Shown here piece after piece: positions 41,361 through 50,686 of a DNA stretch of 64,000 nucleotides. Each line of letters starts with the position of its first letter. Position 1 is the first letter of the stretch. Source of the DNA: Parahaliea maris (GTDB lineage Bacteria > Pseudomonadota > Gammaproteobacteria > Pseudomonadales > Halieaceae). Below the pieces are notes generated by a model. It had not been told where the DNA came from. It was given only the letters and a program-made list of their open reading frames with translations, and ran no database searches. Both the position numbers and the translations under genes were made by a program. The stretch lies in the NCBI RefSeq assembly GCF_008064665.1, contig NZ_VRZA01000001.1:682001-746000 (forward strand), written 5' to 3'.

Positions 41361-42523
41361 GCGGCTTTTCCATAGGCAGCGCGGTAAATACCGAGGGCAT
41401 CCGCTTCACTGACGTCACGGGGATTGTTCACCAGCAGGCGCTGCTGCAGCATGGCGTCGGCAGCCAGCATCTCCAGCGCCGACTCCGGCACCTTCGCCGC
41501 CGCCAGGGTCGCCGGCAGTGCCAGCTCGTCGATCAGGGCCCGCAGGCTGGTGATGAGCGCGGCGGTTTTGGCCTCGTCGCTGCCGGTCACCGGCTGGCCG
41601 GTGACAATGTCGGCGAGTTCCGCGTACAGCGGGGCGGCCACCGGCGCGTTGAACTCCAGCACGCTCGGCAGCACCAGCGAATTACTCAAACCGTGCGGAA
41701 TGTGGAAGTGGCCACCCAGCGGGTAGGCCAGCGCGTGCACGGCGGCCACCGGCGCATTGGCAAAGGCCTGGCCCGCGAGACAGGCGCCTAGCAGCATTCC
41801 GCCCCGCGCCTCCCGGTCGCCGCCATTGCGGACTGCACGGCGGATATTGGATGCCAGCAGGCCAAGAGCCTGGCGGGCGAGGTTGTCGGAGATGGGGTTC
41901 TTCCTGAGTTTGGTGGTATAGGCCTCGATGGCGTGCACCATGGCATCCACGCCGGTCATAGCGGTCACCGGGGCCGGCAGGCCCAGGGTGAGATCGGCGT
42001 CCAGCACGGCCACATCGGGCAACAGTACCGGTGAGGACACCCCCGCCTTGGTGGTTTCACCGGTGGTCACGATCGCCACCGGCGTCACTTCCGATCCGGT
42101 CCCCGCGGTGGTGGGCACCAGCAGTAGCGGCAACCGCCGCCCCCGCACCTGGTCCACGCCGTAGAGTTCGGACAGGGGTTGCTCTCCGCCCAGCAGGACC
42201 GCCACGATCTTGGCCACATCCATGGAGCTGCCACCGCCGACGGCCATCACCCCGTCGACGCCCTGCTCCCGGCCGAGGGCCTCGGCGGCAAACACGGTGG
42301 CTTCGGGAGGATCTTCCTTTACCTTGTCGAAAACCACGGCGGGGACCCCGCCCCGCTCCAGTGCTGCCAGCACCGGCGCCACCAGGCCAATAGCGACCAG
42401 CCCGGGGTCGGTCACCAGCAGCGGCTTGCGGATACCCAGCCGCTGGCAGCTCTCAGCCAACGCCAGCGCGCTACCGGGCGCGCACTGGATCTGTGGTGTC
42501 GTATTGAAGGTGAAAGGCTGCAT
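41357..42523 (-). CDS. Iron-containing alcohol dehydrogenase
   Basis: The 388-residue protein is a group III iron-dependent dehydrogenase: GGGSSMDVAKIVAV near residues 97-110 and the nucleotide-binding PTTAGTGSEVTPVAI. Metal-binding Asp/His residues are in the MVHAIEAYTTK and VHALAYPLGGHFHIPHG segments. Related enzymes include maleylacetate reductase and various alcohol dehydrogenases. It lies 15 bp after the quinone oxidoreductase gene. Substrate likely belongs to the same island; not assignable. Confidence 0.85.
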   Translation of the reverse strand: MQPFTFNTTPQIQCAPGSALALAESCQRLGIRKPLLVTDPGLVAIGLVAPVLAALERGGVPAVVFDKVKEDPPEATVFAAEALGREQGVDGVMAVGGGSSMDVAKIVAVLLGGEQPLSELYGVDQVRGRRLPLLLVPTTAGTGSEVTPVAIVTTGETTKAGVSSPVLLPDVAVLDADLTLGLPAPVTAMTGVDAMVHAIEAYTTKLRKNPISDNLARQALGLLASNIRRAVRNGGDREARGGMLLGACLAGQAFANAPVAAVHALAYPLGGHFHIPHGLSNSLVLPSVLEFNAPVAAPLYAELADIVTGQPVTGSDEAKTAALITSLRALIDELALPATLAAAKVPESALEMLAADAMLQQRLLVNNPRDVSEADALGIYRAAYGKAA

Positions 42524-42538
42524 ACCCCACTCCCCTCG

Positions 42539-43522
42539 CTAGTCTGCGACCGTCAGGATGACCTTGCCCCGGGCGCGACGCTCAATCAGGCAGTTGTAGG
42601 CGTCTTCATACTGCTCCAGCGGGAAAAGATCTGTCACAACGGGATTGAGTTTGCCCTCGGCAAAGTACTTCCACAGGGCCTGGATATTGGCCAGGTTCAG
42701 TTCCGGCTCTTCCATGGTGAAGCGACCCCAGAATACCCCCACAATGGCGCACCCCTTGAGCAGCGCCAGGTTCAGGGGTGGCGTCGGGATAGGGCCACTG
42801 GCGAAGCCGATGACCAGGTAGCGCCCGTTCCAGGCCATGCTGCGCAAGGCGGGCTCGCAGTAGTCGCCCCCCACCGGGTCGTAGACTACATCCACGCCCT
42901 TGCCGCCGGTGAGTTCCTTGAGCTTGTCCTTGAGAGAGCCTTCCGAGTAGTTGATCACCTCGTCGGCGCCCATTTGCTTGCACAGTGCCAGTTTCTCGTC
43001 GGAGCTGGCCGCCGCAATCACCTTCGCCCCGAGCAGCTTGCCGAGCTCGATGGCGGTCACACCGACCCCGCCAGCTGCACCCAGCACCAGCAGGGTTTCA
43101 CCCGGCTGGATATTGGCGCGCTGCACCAGGGCATGATAGGACGTGAAGTAGGTGACGCCGACGCCGGCCGCCTGCTCAAAGCTCAGGCCATCCGGCATGG
43201 GAAAGACCACCGACTCACTGACGGCCACCTGCTCGGCAAAGGCACCCCAGCCCAGCATGGCGATGACCTTGTCACCGGGTTTGACCCGGGTTACGCCCTC
43301 GCCCACTGCGGCCACCACCCCGGCGCACTCGCCACCCACCACGTGGGGTAACTCCGGCTGAGTCTGGTACTTACCCTGCATCATCAGCACGTCGGGGAAG
43401 TTGAGCCCCCCCGCCTTGACGTCGATCAGTACCTGGCCTTTACCAACCTCCGGTGCCGGCCACTCCTTCTCGAGGGTCAGCTTGTCGGCCATGCCGTACT
43501 CGCTGCAAACCACTGCTCTCAT
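42539..43522 (-). CDS. NADPH:quinone oxidoreductase family protein (zinc-free MDR)
   Basis: ATG 43522 (MRAVVCSEYGMADKLTLEK) gives 327 residues. It is a medium-chain dehydrogenase/reductase without structural zinc: GGECAGVVAAVGEGV, LVLGAAGGVGVTAIELGKLLGAKVIA (NADPH fold) and VVYDPVGGD. It resembles quinone reductase/acryloyl-CoA reductase-like enzymes, which reduce activated double bonds. An in-frame upstream extension overlaps the thiolase gene and is not used. It sits between thiolase and Fe-dehydrogenase. Confidence 0.88.
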   Translation of the reverse strand: MRAVVCSEYGMADKLTLEKEWPAPEVGKGQVLIDVKAGGLNFPDVLMMQGKYQTQPELPHVVGGECAGVVAAVGEGVTRVKPGDKVIAMLGWGAFAEQVAVSESVVFPMPDGLSFEQAAGVGVTYFTSYHALVQRANIQPGETLLVLGAAGGVGVTAIELGKLLGAKVIAAASSDEKLALCKQMGADEVINYSEGSLKDKLKELTGGKGVDVVYDPVGGDYCEPALRSMAWNGRYLVIGFASGPIPTPPLNLALLKGCAIVGVFWGRFTMEEPELNLANIQALWKYFAEGKLNPVVTDLFPLEQYEDAYNCLIERRARGKVILTVAD

Positions 43523-43533
43523 GTCGTATTCCC

Positions 43534-44712
43534 TCAGGCCACTTCGAACAGGCCGGCAGCACCCATGCCACCGCCGACACACATGGTAATCACCACGTAC
43601 TTGACGCCGCGGCGCTTGCCCTCGATCAGGGCGTGACCAATCATGCGCGATCCGCTCATGCCGTAGGGGTGACCCACGGAAATGGCACCGCCGTTGACAT
43701 TGAGCTTGTCGTTGTCGATCCCGAGCCGGTCGCGGCAGTACAGCACCTGCACCGCAAAGGCTTCGTTGAGTTCCCACAGGCCGATGTCGTCCACCGACAG
43801 GCCGTGCTGCTTGAGCAGTTTGGGCACGGCGAACACAGGGCCAATGCCCATCTCGTCCGGCTCGCAACCGGCCACCGCGATACCGCGGTAAATGCCCAGC
43901 GGCTCCAGGCCGCGCTGCTGCGCCAGTTTGGCGTCCATCACCACCTGGGCGGAGGAGCCGTCGGACAGCTGGGAGGCATTACCGGCAGTGATGGTGCCAC
44001 CCTCGATCACCGTCTTCAGGCCGGCCAGGCCCTCGGCGGTAGTGGCGCGCAGGCCCTCGTCGGCGGATACGGTCACTTCCGCCTCGGACTGCTCACCGGT
44101 TTCCTTGTCCCAGACAATGCGCTTGCAGGTGACGGGCACCAGTTCGTCCGCGTAGCGGCCTGCCTCGTAAGCATCGGCCGTGCGGGTCTGGGACTGCAGG
44201 CCGTACTCGTCCATGGCGTCGCGGGAGATGTTGTAGCGCTTGGCCACTACCTCAGCCGTTTGCAGCATCGGCATGTGGATGTCCGGGTGCATGGCCATCA
44301 GCTCTTCGTCGACCATCCGGTGCAGGTTCATGTGCTCGTTCTGTACCAGCGAGATGGATTCGAGGCCACCGCCCACAACGATGCTCATCCCGTCGTCGAT
44401 GACCTGCTTGGCAGCCGTAGCCACCGCCATCAGGCCAGAAGAGCACTGACGGTCAATGGTCATGCCGGATACGCCGGCACCCAGGCCGGCACGCAGGGCA
44501 ATCTGCCGGGCCACGTTGGTGCCGGTCGCTCCCTGCTGCAGGGCACAGCCCATGATCACGTCGTCGACTTCAGCGGGGTCGATGCCCGCCCGGCGCACCG
44601 CCTCGGCCACTGACGCGGCACCCAGGCTGGCGCCACCCAGGTTGTTGAAGCCACCGCGATAGGCCTTGCCGATCGGGGTGCGTGCAGTCGATACGATGAC
44701 AGCTTCTTTCAT
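43534..44712 (-). CDS. Acetyl-CoA C-acyltransferase (thiolase)
   Basis: The 392-residue thiolase has the acyl-accepting Cys in [14 protein letters not shown], the His motif [17 protein letters not shown] and the deprotonating Cys in [10 protein letters not shown]. It cleaves 3-ketoacyl-CoA to a shortened acyl-CoA and acetyl- or propionyl-CoA. It lies 12 bp after the SDR and 11 bp before the quinone oxidoreductase, supplying the last beta-oxidation step of the island. Confidence 0.93.
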   Translation of the reverse strand: MKEAVIVSTARTPIGKAYRGGFNNLGGASLGAASVAEAVRRAGIDPAEVDDVIMGCALQQGATGTNVARQIALRAGLGAGVSGMTIDRQCSSGLMAVATAAKQVIDDGMSIVVGGGLESISLVQNEHMNLHRMVDEELMAMHPDIHMPMLQTAEVVAKRYNISRDAMDEYGLQSQTRTADAYEAGRYADELVPVTCKRIVWDKETGEQSEAEVTVSADEGLRATTAEGLAGLKTVIEGGTITAGNASQLSDGSSAQVVMDAKLAQQRGLEPLGIYRGIAVAGCEPDEMGIGPVFAVPKLLKQHGLSVDDIGLWELNEAFAVQVLYCRDRLGIDNDKLNVNGGAISVGHPYGMSGSRMIGHALIEGKRRGVKYVVITMCVGGGMGAAGLFEVA

Positions 44713-44724
44713 GACGATACTCCC

Positions 44725-45645
44725 TTAATCCAGTTTGATACCGAGACCGGCGGCGGCCACGGTCAGCATTTTCACGGACTGCTCGAAGCCGCCCTGGAGC
44801 TCACGGGCGCCGGCGGCATTGTTGATCTCGTCCCAGTGGGCGGCGATACCCTCGGGAGTCTGCTCCTCCGGGCTCAGCCAGACGCTCTCGGTTTCCACGA
44901 TCTTGGATACTGAGAAGCCACCGGCACCGGCGCACAGGATGGTGCGAGTGGGGGCGTCTTCGCCCGCCAGGTAGAGGACGGCAGGGGTCACCGTTTCCGG
45001 CGTCAGAAGATCGAAGGCTTTCTCCGGCAGCAGCCCCTCGGTCATCCGGGTACCGGCGGTGGGCGCCAGCGCGTTGACGCGGATGTTGTACTTTGCCCCT
45101 TCCTGCACCAGGGTGTTCATGGCACCGATCACGCCCATCTTGGCGGCACCGTAGTTGGTCTGGCCGAAGTTGCCGTAGAGACCGCTGGAAGACGTGGTCA
45201 CCACGATACGACCGTATTCCTGCTCACGCATGATGTCCCAGCAGGCCTTGGTGCAGTTGATGGTGCCCATCAGGTGCACATCCAGTACCAGCTGGAAGTC
45301 CTCCAGGGAGCCCTTGGCAAAGCTCTTGTCCCGCAGGATGCCGGCATTGTTCACCAGAATGTCGACCCGGCCCCACTTGTCGACGGCCTGCTTGACCATG
45401 GCTTCGACATCGGCGTACTTCGCCACATTGGCGCCATTGGCGATGGCCTCGCCACCGGCTGCTTCGATTTCCGCGACCACGGACAGCGCCGCCTCGCTGG
45501 ACGCGCCGGTTCCGTCCTTGGCACCGCCAAGGTCGTTGACCACAACTTTGGCGCCGCGCTTGGCGAGTTCAATGGCATGGCAGCGGCCGAGGCCCTGGCC
45601 GGCGCCGGTAACGATGGCGACTTTGCCGTCATAGCGGATGGTCAT
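44725..45645 (-). CDS. SDR, multifunctional-enzyme-2-like 3-hydroxyacyl-CoA dehydrogenase
   Basis: The 306-residue protein starts MTIRYDGKVAIVTGAGQGLG and has the NNAGILRDKSF motif and NYGAAKMGVIGAMNTLV (Tyr-Lys). Length and motifs resemble the dehydrogenase domain of peroxisomal MFE-2, which oxidises (3R)-hydroxyacyl-CoA. With the separate MaoC hydratase next to it, it reconstructs an MFE-2-like pair. The gap to the thiolase is 12 bp. Confidence 0.88.
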   Translation of the reverse strand: MTIRYDGKVAIVTGAGQGLGRCHAIELAKRGAKVVVNDLGGAKDGTGASSEAALSVVAEIEAAGGEAIANGANVAKYADVEAMVKQAVDKWGRVDILVNNAGILRDKSFAKGSLEDFQLVLDVHLMGTINCTKACWDIMREQEYGRIVVTTSSSGLYGNFGQTNYGAAKMGVIGAMNTLVQEGAKYNIRVNALAPTAGTRMTEGLLPEKAFDLLTPETVTPAVLYLAGEDAPTRTILCAGAGGFSVSKIVETESVWLSPEEQTPEGIAAHWDEINNAAGARELQGGFEQSVKMLTVAAAGLGIKLD

Positions 45646-45770
45646 GATGTCGGTTCCTCTCGAAAAATCGGGTGGTGAGCCCCGCCGGATTCACGCGGCT
45701 TCGGGCTCAATCACCGGTTGGCAATAAACCCCGGGGCTCGGGGATGGTTTGTAGCAGATTACCGCGGGCC

Positions 45771-45790
45771 GCCCCTGCTTCCGCAGGGGC
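45771..45790 (-). other. Hairpin in MaoC-SDR gap
   Basis: GCCCCTGC-TTCC-GCAGGGGC is a perfect 8-bp stem with a 4-nt loop, nine bases from the MaoC stop in the 153-bp gap. It has no T-tract, so it is more likely a transcript-stabilising or processing element than a terminator. Confidence 0.5.
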
Positions 45791-45798
45791 TATCAGCC

Positions 45799-46260
45799 TC
45801 AGGCAGCAACCACCATGGACAGCCATTCGGCGACCAGGGCGGGGGTCTCTTCCCCCTCGATTTCGACGCTGATGTTCTGGGTAATCAGGAAGCGGCCGCC
45901 GTCTTTCTCTTCGACGTCGCTGATTTCCACATGGGCGCGCACCTGCTTGCCCGCACGCACTGGCGCCAGGAAGCGCACCTTGTTGAAACCGTAGTTGATC
46001 CCCATGATCAGGCCTTCCGGCAGGATTCCATCGTCCTCGCACATTTTTACCAGCATGGACAGGGTGAGAAAGCCGTGCGCGATGGTGCCGCCGAAAGGCG
46101 TCTGTGCGGCTTTCTCTTCATCGACATGGATAAACTGGTGGTCCTCGGTGCAGTCAGCGAACTGGTTGATACGCTCCTGGCCCATACTGACCCAGGGACC
46201 TGGCTCAAATTTCCTGCCTTTCTGATCCAGCATCTCCGCCTTGGGGATGATAGTCGCCAT
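45799..46260 (-). CDS. MaoC-family enoyl-CoA hydratase
   Basis: The 153-residue hotdog-fold protein has the (R)-hydratase motif FADCTEDHQFIHVDEEKA with the catalytic Asp and His, plus FGGTIAHGFLTLSML. It hydrates 2-enoyl-CoA to (3R)-hydroxyacyl-CoA, the substrate of MFE-2-like dehydrogenases such as the next gene. It is the first gene of the minus-strand operon; the operator-like motif at 46406 lies 146 nt upstream. Confidence 0.9.
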   Translation of the reverse strand: MATIIPKAEMLDQKGRKFEPGPWVSMGQERINQFADCTEDHQFIHVDEEKAAQTPFGGTIAHGFLTLSMLVKMCEDDGILPEGLIMGINYGFNKVRFLAPVRAGKQVRAHVEISDVEEKDGGRFLITQNISVEIEGEETPALVAEWLSMVVAA

Positions 46261-46405
46261 ACCGCGCTCCTCTAAGAATTAAAAATGGATTGGTTCGGGG
46301 TCCGTTTCGGGGTCCATATAGTGTAGTCAAGGCAAGCGGACACGAAGCGGTGTCACCGGCAGCCTGCCTCCCCGGCCATTGTCGCCAGCCCTACCCGCAC
46401 AAAAG

Positions 46406-46426
46406 CGGATTTGAACATACAGTATG
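46406..46426 (+). promoter_or_regulatory. 21-bp operator-like element, copy 1 (MaoC operon/Rieske)
   Basis: TTGAACATACAGTATG is the core of a 21-bp segment repeated in the same orientation at 53139-53159 with one mismatch. Its centre is CATAC-A-GTATG, a perfect 5-bp half-site pair around one base. It lies in the 209-bp divergent region between MaoC and the Rieske gene, 43 bp upstream of the Rieske ATG. Confidence 0.75.
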
Positions 46427-46469
46427 AAAATATGTCATTCAAGTATTTTTGATTCGGAACAGCCTTGCT

Positions 46470-47660
46470 ATGCTGGACGACAACCATGGCCAGAGCATAA
46501 AAATCATGGACTTTCCCGATCACCAGGCACCCGAGGGGCTGTTGCAGAAACTGCAACTGCGCGCAGCAGGCAAAGCCGCCGCACCTACCGCCTGTAGCCA
46601 CCGCATTGCCGCTGCGGTGTACACCGACCCGGCCCGGTTCGAACAGGAACACGACAAACTGTTCCTGCGGTACCCGCAGGTGCTGGGCCACACCTCACAA
46701 TTCCCCGAAACCGGCGATGCCCTGGTGCAGGACTGGCTGGGCCTGCCCCTGGTAACCCTGCGGGACCGCGAGGGTGAACTCGGCACCTTCATGAATGTGT
46801 GTCGCCACCGGGGTATGCGCCTGCTGCAGGAACCCGGCCAGACCCGGGTGCGCTCCCTGGTTTGCCCCTACCACCAGTGGACCTACGGACTCGACGGCAA
46901 GCTGCGCAATATTCCGCGACAGGAGAGTTTTGCCGACATCGACCCCGCAGACTTTGGCCTGGTTCGCCTGCCTACCGAGGTCCGCCACGGCCTTATCTGG
47001 ATGCAGGCGACACCCGGCGAGACCATGGACCTGGATGGCCACCTGGCGGGCCTCGGCGCCGACTTCGATCAGCTCAAACTCGGCGAGTACCGTTTCTGCC
47101 GCCAGAGCGTGAAGGACATTGCCTGCAACTGGAAACTGGTCCAGGACGCCTTCCTGGACGGCTACCACGTGGTGCGCCTGCACAAGAATACGGTGGGCCC
47201 CTTTTTCCCCGACGCCCTGGCCGAGTCCAGCACCCACGGTCGCCACGTTCGCTCCTGCGTGGCGCGCAACGAGATATTCGAAGCCCTGGAGCTGCCCCCC
47301 GAAGCGCTCGACCTGCGCAACCACGCCACTTTTTCCTACACGCTTTTCCCCAACGTAGTGGTGATCTTCCACCCGGAGTACACCAGTATCATCAGCCTGT
47401 TCCCCCAGGCGGCGGATCGCACCCTGTTCGTGCACAGCATGCTCACGCCGCGGGAGGCGACCAGCGACAAGGAGCGGGACCATTTCGAGCGCTCTTTCGA
47501 GCTCATCGATCGCGGCGTGTTCGAAGCGGAAGATATTTTCGTGTCGGTGGGCACCCAGAAGGGGCTGCGCTCGGGTGCCAACGAAAGCCTGTTGTTCGGC
47601 TCGCTGGAGGAACCCGCTGTGCAATTCCACCACGAGATCGAGGCGGCACTGGCGGACTAG
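46470..47660 (+). CDS. Rieske non-heme iron oxygenase, alpha subunit
   Basis: ATG 46470 is used; ATG 46506 is also possible. The 396-residue protein has a Rieske [2Fe-2S] domain (CRHRGMRLL with Cys111 and His113; CPYHQW with Cys132 and His135) and the mononuclear iron site DGYHVVRLH with Asp230, His233 and His238. The catalytic domain fills the rest. These enzymes insert O2 into aromatic or alicyclic rings using electrons from a ferredoxin and reductase, neither of which is in the window. It is divergent from the MaoC operon and its end nearly meets the acyl-CoA dehydrogenase gene. Confidence 0.9.
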   Translation: MLDDNHGQSIKIMDFPDHQAPEGLLQKLQLRAAGKAAAPTACSHRIAAAVYTDPARFEQEHDKLFLRYPQVLGHTSQFPETGDALVQDWLGLPLVTLRDREGELGTFMNVCRHRGMRLLQEPGQTRVRSLVCPYHQWTYGLDGKLRNIPRQESFADIDPADFGLVRLPTEVRHGLIWMQATPGETMDLDGHLAGLGADFDQLKLGEYRFCRQSVKDIACNWKLVQDAFLDGYHVVRLHKNTVGPFFPDALAESSTHGRHVRSCVARNEIFEALELPPEALDLRNHATFSYTLFPNVVVIFHPEYTSIISLFPQAADRTLFVHSMLTPREATSDKERDHFERSFELIDRGVFEAEDIFVSVGTQKGLRSGANESLLFGSLEEPAVQFHHEIEAALAD

Positions 47661-47668
47661 AAGCGGGA

Positions 47669-48922
47669 TCAACCATCGCGGAAGGTCGCATTGACCGGCG
47701 CGGCGTCAGCCATGTACTGCTTCAGCTCGTTGCGCCCCACCACCATACGGTGCACCTCATCCGGGCCGTCGGCCAGGCGCAGGGTGCGCTGGGCCATGTA
47801 CATGGCCGCCAGCGGCGTGTCCTGGGACACACCCAGCGCACCGTACATCTGGATCGCCTGATCGACGATGCGGATGGAGATATTGGGCACGGCGGTCTTG
47901 ATCATGGAGATCCACACCCGGGCCTCTTTCGGGTCCACGTTGTCCATCATCCAGGCCGTCTTCAGGGTGAGCAGGCGGGCCATTTCGATATCCATACGCG
48001 CATTGGCGACAATGTCCACGTTGCCGCCGAGGCGGGCCAGGGGCTTGCCAAAGGCGGTGCGGGACACCGCCCGTTCGCACAGGAGCCTCAGGGCCTTCTC
48101 GGCGGCGCCGATGGCGCGCATGCAGTGGTGAATACGGCCCGGCCCAAGGCGGCCCTGGGAAATTTCAAAACCGCGCCCGGCGCCGAGAATGATGTTGTCC
48201 TTCGGCACCCGCACATTGGTGTAGCGCTGGTGCATGTGGCCGTGGGGCGCATCGTCCATGGAGAACACGTTCATCGGCCGCAGGTTTTCGACCCCGGGGG
48301 TATCCATGGGCACCAGGATCTGGCTCTGCTGCAAATGCTTGGGCGCATCCGGGTCTGTTTTCACCATCACGATCATGATCTTGCAGCGCGGGTCACCGGC
48401 GCCGGAAATATAGTGCTTCTCGCCATTGATGACCCACTCGTCGCCATCGAGTACAGCACTGGTGCAGATATTGGTAGCGTCCGACGAGGCCACTTCCGGC
48501 TCGGTCATGGCGTAGGCAGAGCGGATCTCGCCGTTCATCAGCGGCTTCAGCCACTGCTCTTTCTGCGCCTCACTGCCGTATTTGTGCAGCACTTCCATGT
48601 TGCCGGTATCCGGCGCCGCGCAATTGAATACCTCGGCGGCAATGTGGGACTTGCCCATCTCTTCTGCGAGGTAGGCATACTCCACGGTGTTCAGCCCGGA
48701 GCCGTGTTCGCCGTCGGTGAGAAAGAAATTCCACAAACCAGCCTCCTTGGCCTTGTCCTTGAGGGATTCCATGATCTCTGTCTGGCGCGCAGTGAATTGC
48801 CAGCGGTCACCCACGCCGATCTGTTCGATGTATTCGTGCTCTACCGGCGCAATCTCGTTGTCGATGAAGTGCTTGACCTGCTGCAATAGCGGGGCGAGCT
48901 TCGGGCTGATTCCCAGATCCAT
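47669..48922 (-). CDS. Acyl-CoA dehydrogenase (ACAD10/11-like)
   Basis: The 417-residue flavoprotein has YAMTEPEVASSDATNI (FAD/substrate loop), EKHYISGAGDPRC, IQMYGALGVSQDTPLA and the end RLADGPDEVHRMVVG, which resembles the ACAD10/11 group. It oxidises acyl-CoA to enoyl-CoA; members of this group often take branched or hydroxylated acyl chains. It is the last gene of the second operon of the island, 21 bp after the ligase, and converges with the Rieske gene (8-bp gap). Confidence 0.92.
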   Translation of the reverse strand: MDLGISPKLAPLLQQVKHFIDNEIAPVEHEYIEQIGVGDRWQFTARQTEIMESLKDKAKEAGLWNFFLTDGEHGSGLNTVEYAYLAEEMGKSHIAAEVFNCAAPDTGNMEVLHKYGSEAQKEQWLKPLMNGEIRSAYAMTEPEVASSDATNICTSAVLDGDEWVINGEKHYISGAGDPRCKIMIVMVKTDPDAPKHLQQSQILVPMDTPGVENLRPMNVFSMDDAPHGHMHQRYTNVRVPKDNIILGAGRGFEISQGRLGPGRIHHCMRAIGAAEKALRLLCERAVSRTAFGKPLARLGGNVDIVANARMDIEMARLLTLKTAWMMDNVDPKEARVWISMIKTAVPNISIRIVDQAIQMYGALGVSQDTPLAAMYMAQRTLRLADGPDEVHRMVVGRNELKQYMADAAPVNATFRDG

Positions 48923-48943
48923 GATGGGTCTCCTCTGTGTTGT

Positions 48944-50659
48944 TCAGGCGCCGACCACCTTGCCGGTAACCTGTTCGGCGTAGTCGGCCTTGAGTTGGCG
49001 TTTAAAAATTTTTCCGCTGGCGATGCGCGGCAACTGCTCATCGCGAAACCAGATGTGGGCGGGAATCTTGAAACCCGCCAGGTGTTCTTGCAGGAACTCG
49101 CGCAGCCCCGCCTCCGAAAGGGCCTGACCTTCATGCAGCAAAATTGCGGCGCCCACCGATTCGCCGAGGCGCTCATCGGGCAGTCCGAAGACGGCCGCCT
49201 CGGCCACGGCCGGGTGAGAGTAAATCGCGGCCTCCACTTCCAGGCAACTGATGTTTTCACCACCCCGGATAATGATTTCCTTGAGCCGGTCCACGATGTA
49301 CAGAAAACCGTCTTCATCCATGTAGCCGATGTCCCCGGTGTGGAACCAGCCGTCCCGGAAAGCCTCCGCGGTCGCCTCGGGCTTGTTCCAGTAGCCCAGG
49401 ACATTGGCCGGGGATTGCATGCAGACCTCACCGCGCTCACCCGCCGGCAGCGCGCTGCCATCGGGCGCCATGATGCAGAAGTCGGTCACTGCGGGAACCA
49501 CCCGCCCGGTACTGGTCGGGTTGGCAATGTATAGGGCACCACTGTTCACCGCACCCAGCGCATTGGTCTCGGTGAGACCGTAGCCGCTGCCGGGAGAGGA
49601 TTTGTGAAAGGTGCCCGCCAGCTTGCCTACCTGGTCCGGCGGCCGGGCCGCGCCACCCGAGAAGATCTCCTTGAGGGAAGACAGGTCCCGATCACTGTAG
49701 CGCGCAGCCTCCTGCAACTCGGCGGACATGGTTGGCACACCGTTGAACCAGGTGACGCGCTCCTCCTCGATGATCCGCAGCGCCTCCTCGACGTCCCACT
49801 TGTGCATGATCACCAGCTTGCGTCCGGCAATCAGCGACAGCAGGAAGGCGGAGTGGGAACCGGTGCAGTGAAACAGCGGTATGGTCAGCAGGCCGCAGGC
49901 CTGGAAGACCTCGGCCTCCGGCTCAGCGGCCGCCAACTGCTTGTTCACCACACCCATCAGCAGCCAGCTGTAAAGGGCTGACAGGATTCCCCGATGGCTG
50001 GACAGCGCCCCCTTGGGGTGCCCGGTCGAGCCGGAGGTGTACATGATGGTGGCGTAGTCGTCGCAGGCCACTGCCACCTGCGGCATGTCGCAGCCGGCAA
50101 AGTCCTCCAGCAGCTGGCTGAAACGGACCGCGGGAACATCGAGATCCCCGCAGTCCTCGATGGCCACCAGGATTAAATCCAGGCTATCTACCAGCGGAGC
50201 AAGACGCTCGATACGCTGGCGGTCAGCCACCACCACCCGGGCGCCACAGTCCCGCAGACCGTAATCGAGCTCTTCCGTCGTCCACCAGGCATTCAGGGGT
50301 ACCGCCACCACACCGGTTGCCAGCGTGGCGATGAAGGTCATCATCCATTCGGGGTTGTTGCGGCTGAGGATGGCCACACGATCGCCTTTGGCCACCCCCA
50401 GGCGATGTCGCAGGGCGGTGGCCAGGGCCGCACTGTGAGCCCAGGTTTCGGCAAAGGTGTAACGCTGGCCCCGGTAAACCGCAAACTCCTTGTCGGCGTG
50501 ATTGTGCATCACCCGGAAGTATTCACCGAGATTGGCGGGCAGGTCGGCAAAGTTGCGGTAATGCACCCCCGCGATCTCCACCTCATTCAGCGCAAAGGGT
50601 GCGCCGGGAGCGGTCATCTCCGCTACCAGCGCATCAATCTTCTCCACTTCAGGGTGCAT
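48944..50659 (-). CDS. Acyl-CoA synthetase (AMP-forming)
   Basis: The 571-residue protein is an ANL-superfamily ligase: YTSGSTGHPKGALSSH (P-loop), SGYGLTETNALG, GWFHTGDIGYMDEDGFLYIVDRLKEII and the C-terminal catalytic Lys in RIASGKIFKRQL. It activates a carboxylic acid to its acyl-CoA with ATP and so is the likely entry step of the pathway. It lies between the two acyl-CoA dehydrogenase sections of the operon, 27 bp after the 375-residue one. Confidence 0.92.
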   Translation of the reverse strand: MHPEVEKIDALVAEMTAPGAPFALNEVEIAGVHYRNFADLPANLGEYFRVMHNHADKEFAVYRGQRYTFAETWAHSAALATALRHRLGVAKGDRVAILSRNNPEWMMTFIATLATGVVAVPLNAWWTTEELDYGLRDCGARVVVADRQRIERLAPLVDSLDLILVAIEDCGDLDVPAVRFSQLLEDFAGCDMPQVAVACDDYATIMYTSGSTGHPKGALSSHRGILSALYSWLLMGVVNKQLAAAEPEAEVFQACGLLTIPLFHCTGSHSAFLLSLIAGRKLVIMHKWDVEEALRIIEEERVTWFNGVPTMSAELQEAARYSDRDLSSLKEIFSGGAARPPDQVGKLAGTFHKSSPGSGYGLTETNALGAVNSGALYIANPTSTGRVVPAVTDFCIMAPDGSALPAGERGEVCMQSPANVLGYWNKPEATAEAFRDGWFHTGDIGYMDEDGFLYIVDRLKEIIIRGGENISCLEVEAAIYSHPAVAEAAVFGLPDERLGESVGAAILLHEGQALSEAGLREFLQEHLAGFKIPAHIWFRDEQLPRIASGKIFKRQLKADYAEQVTGKVVGA

Positions 50660-50686
50660 CTTATTGGTATTCCCCCGGAGCTGGTC

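Noticed and set aside
46799-48889. Plus-strand open frame of 696 codons overlapping Rieske and ACAD genes
   Set aside because: It spans two real genes on opposite strands in wrong frames; no family resemblance.
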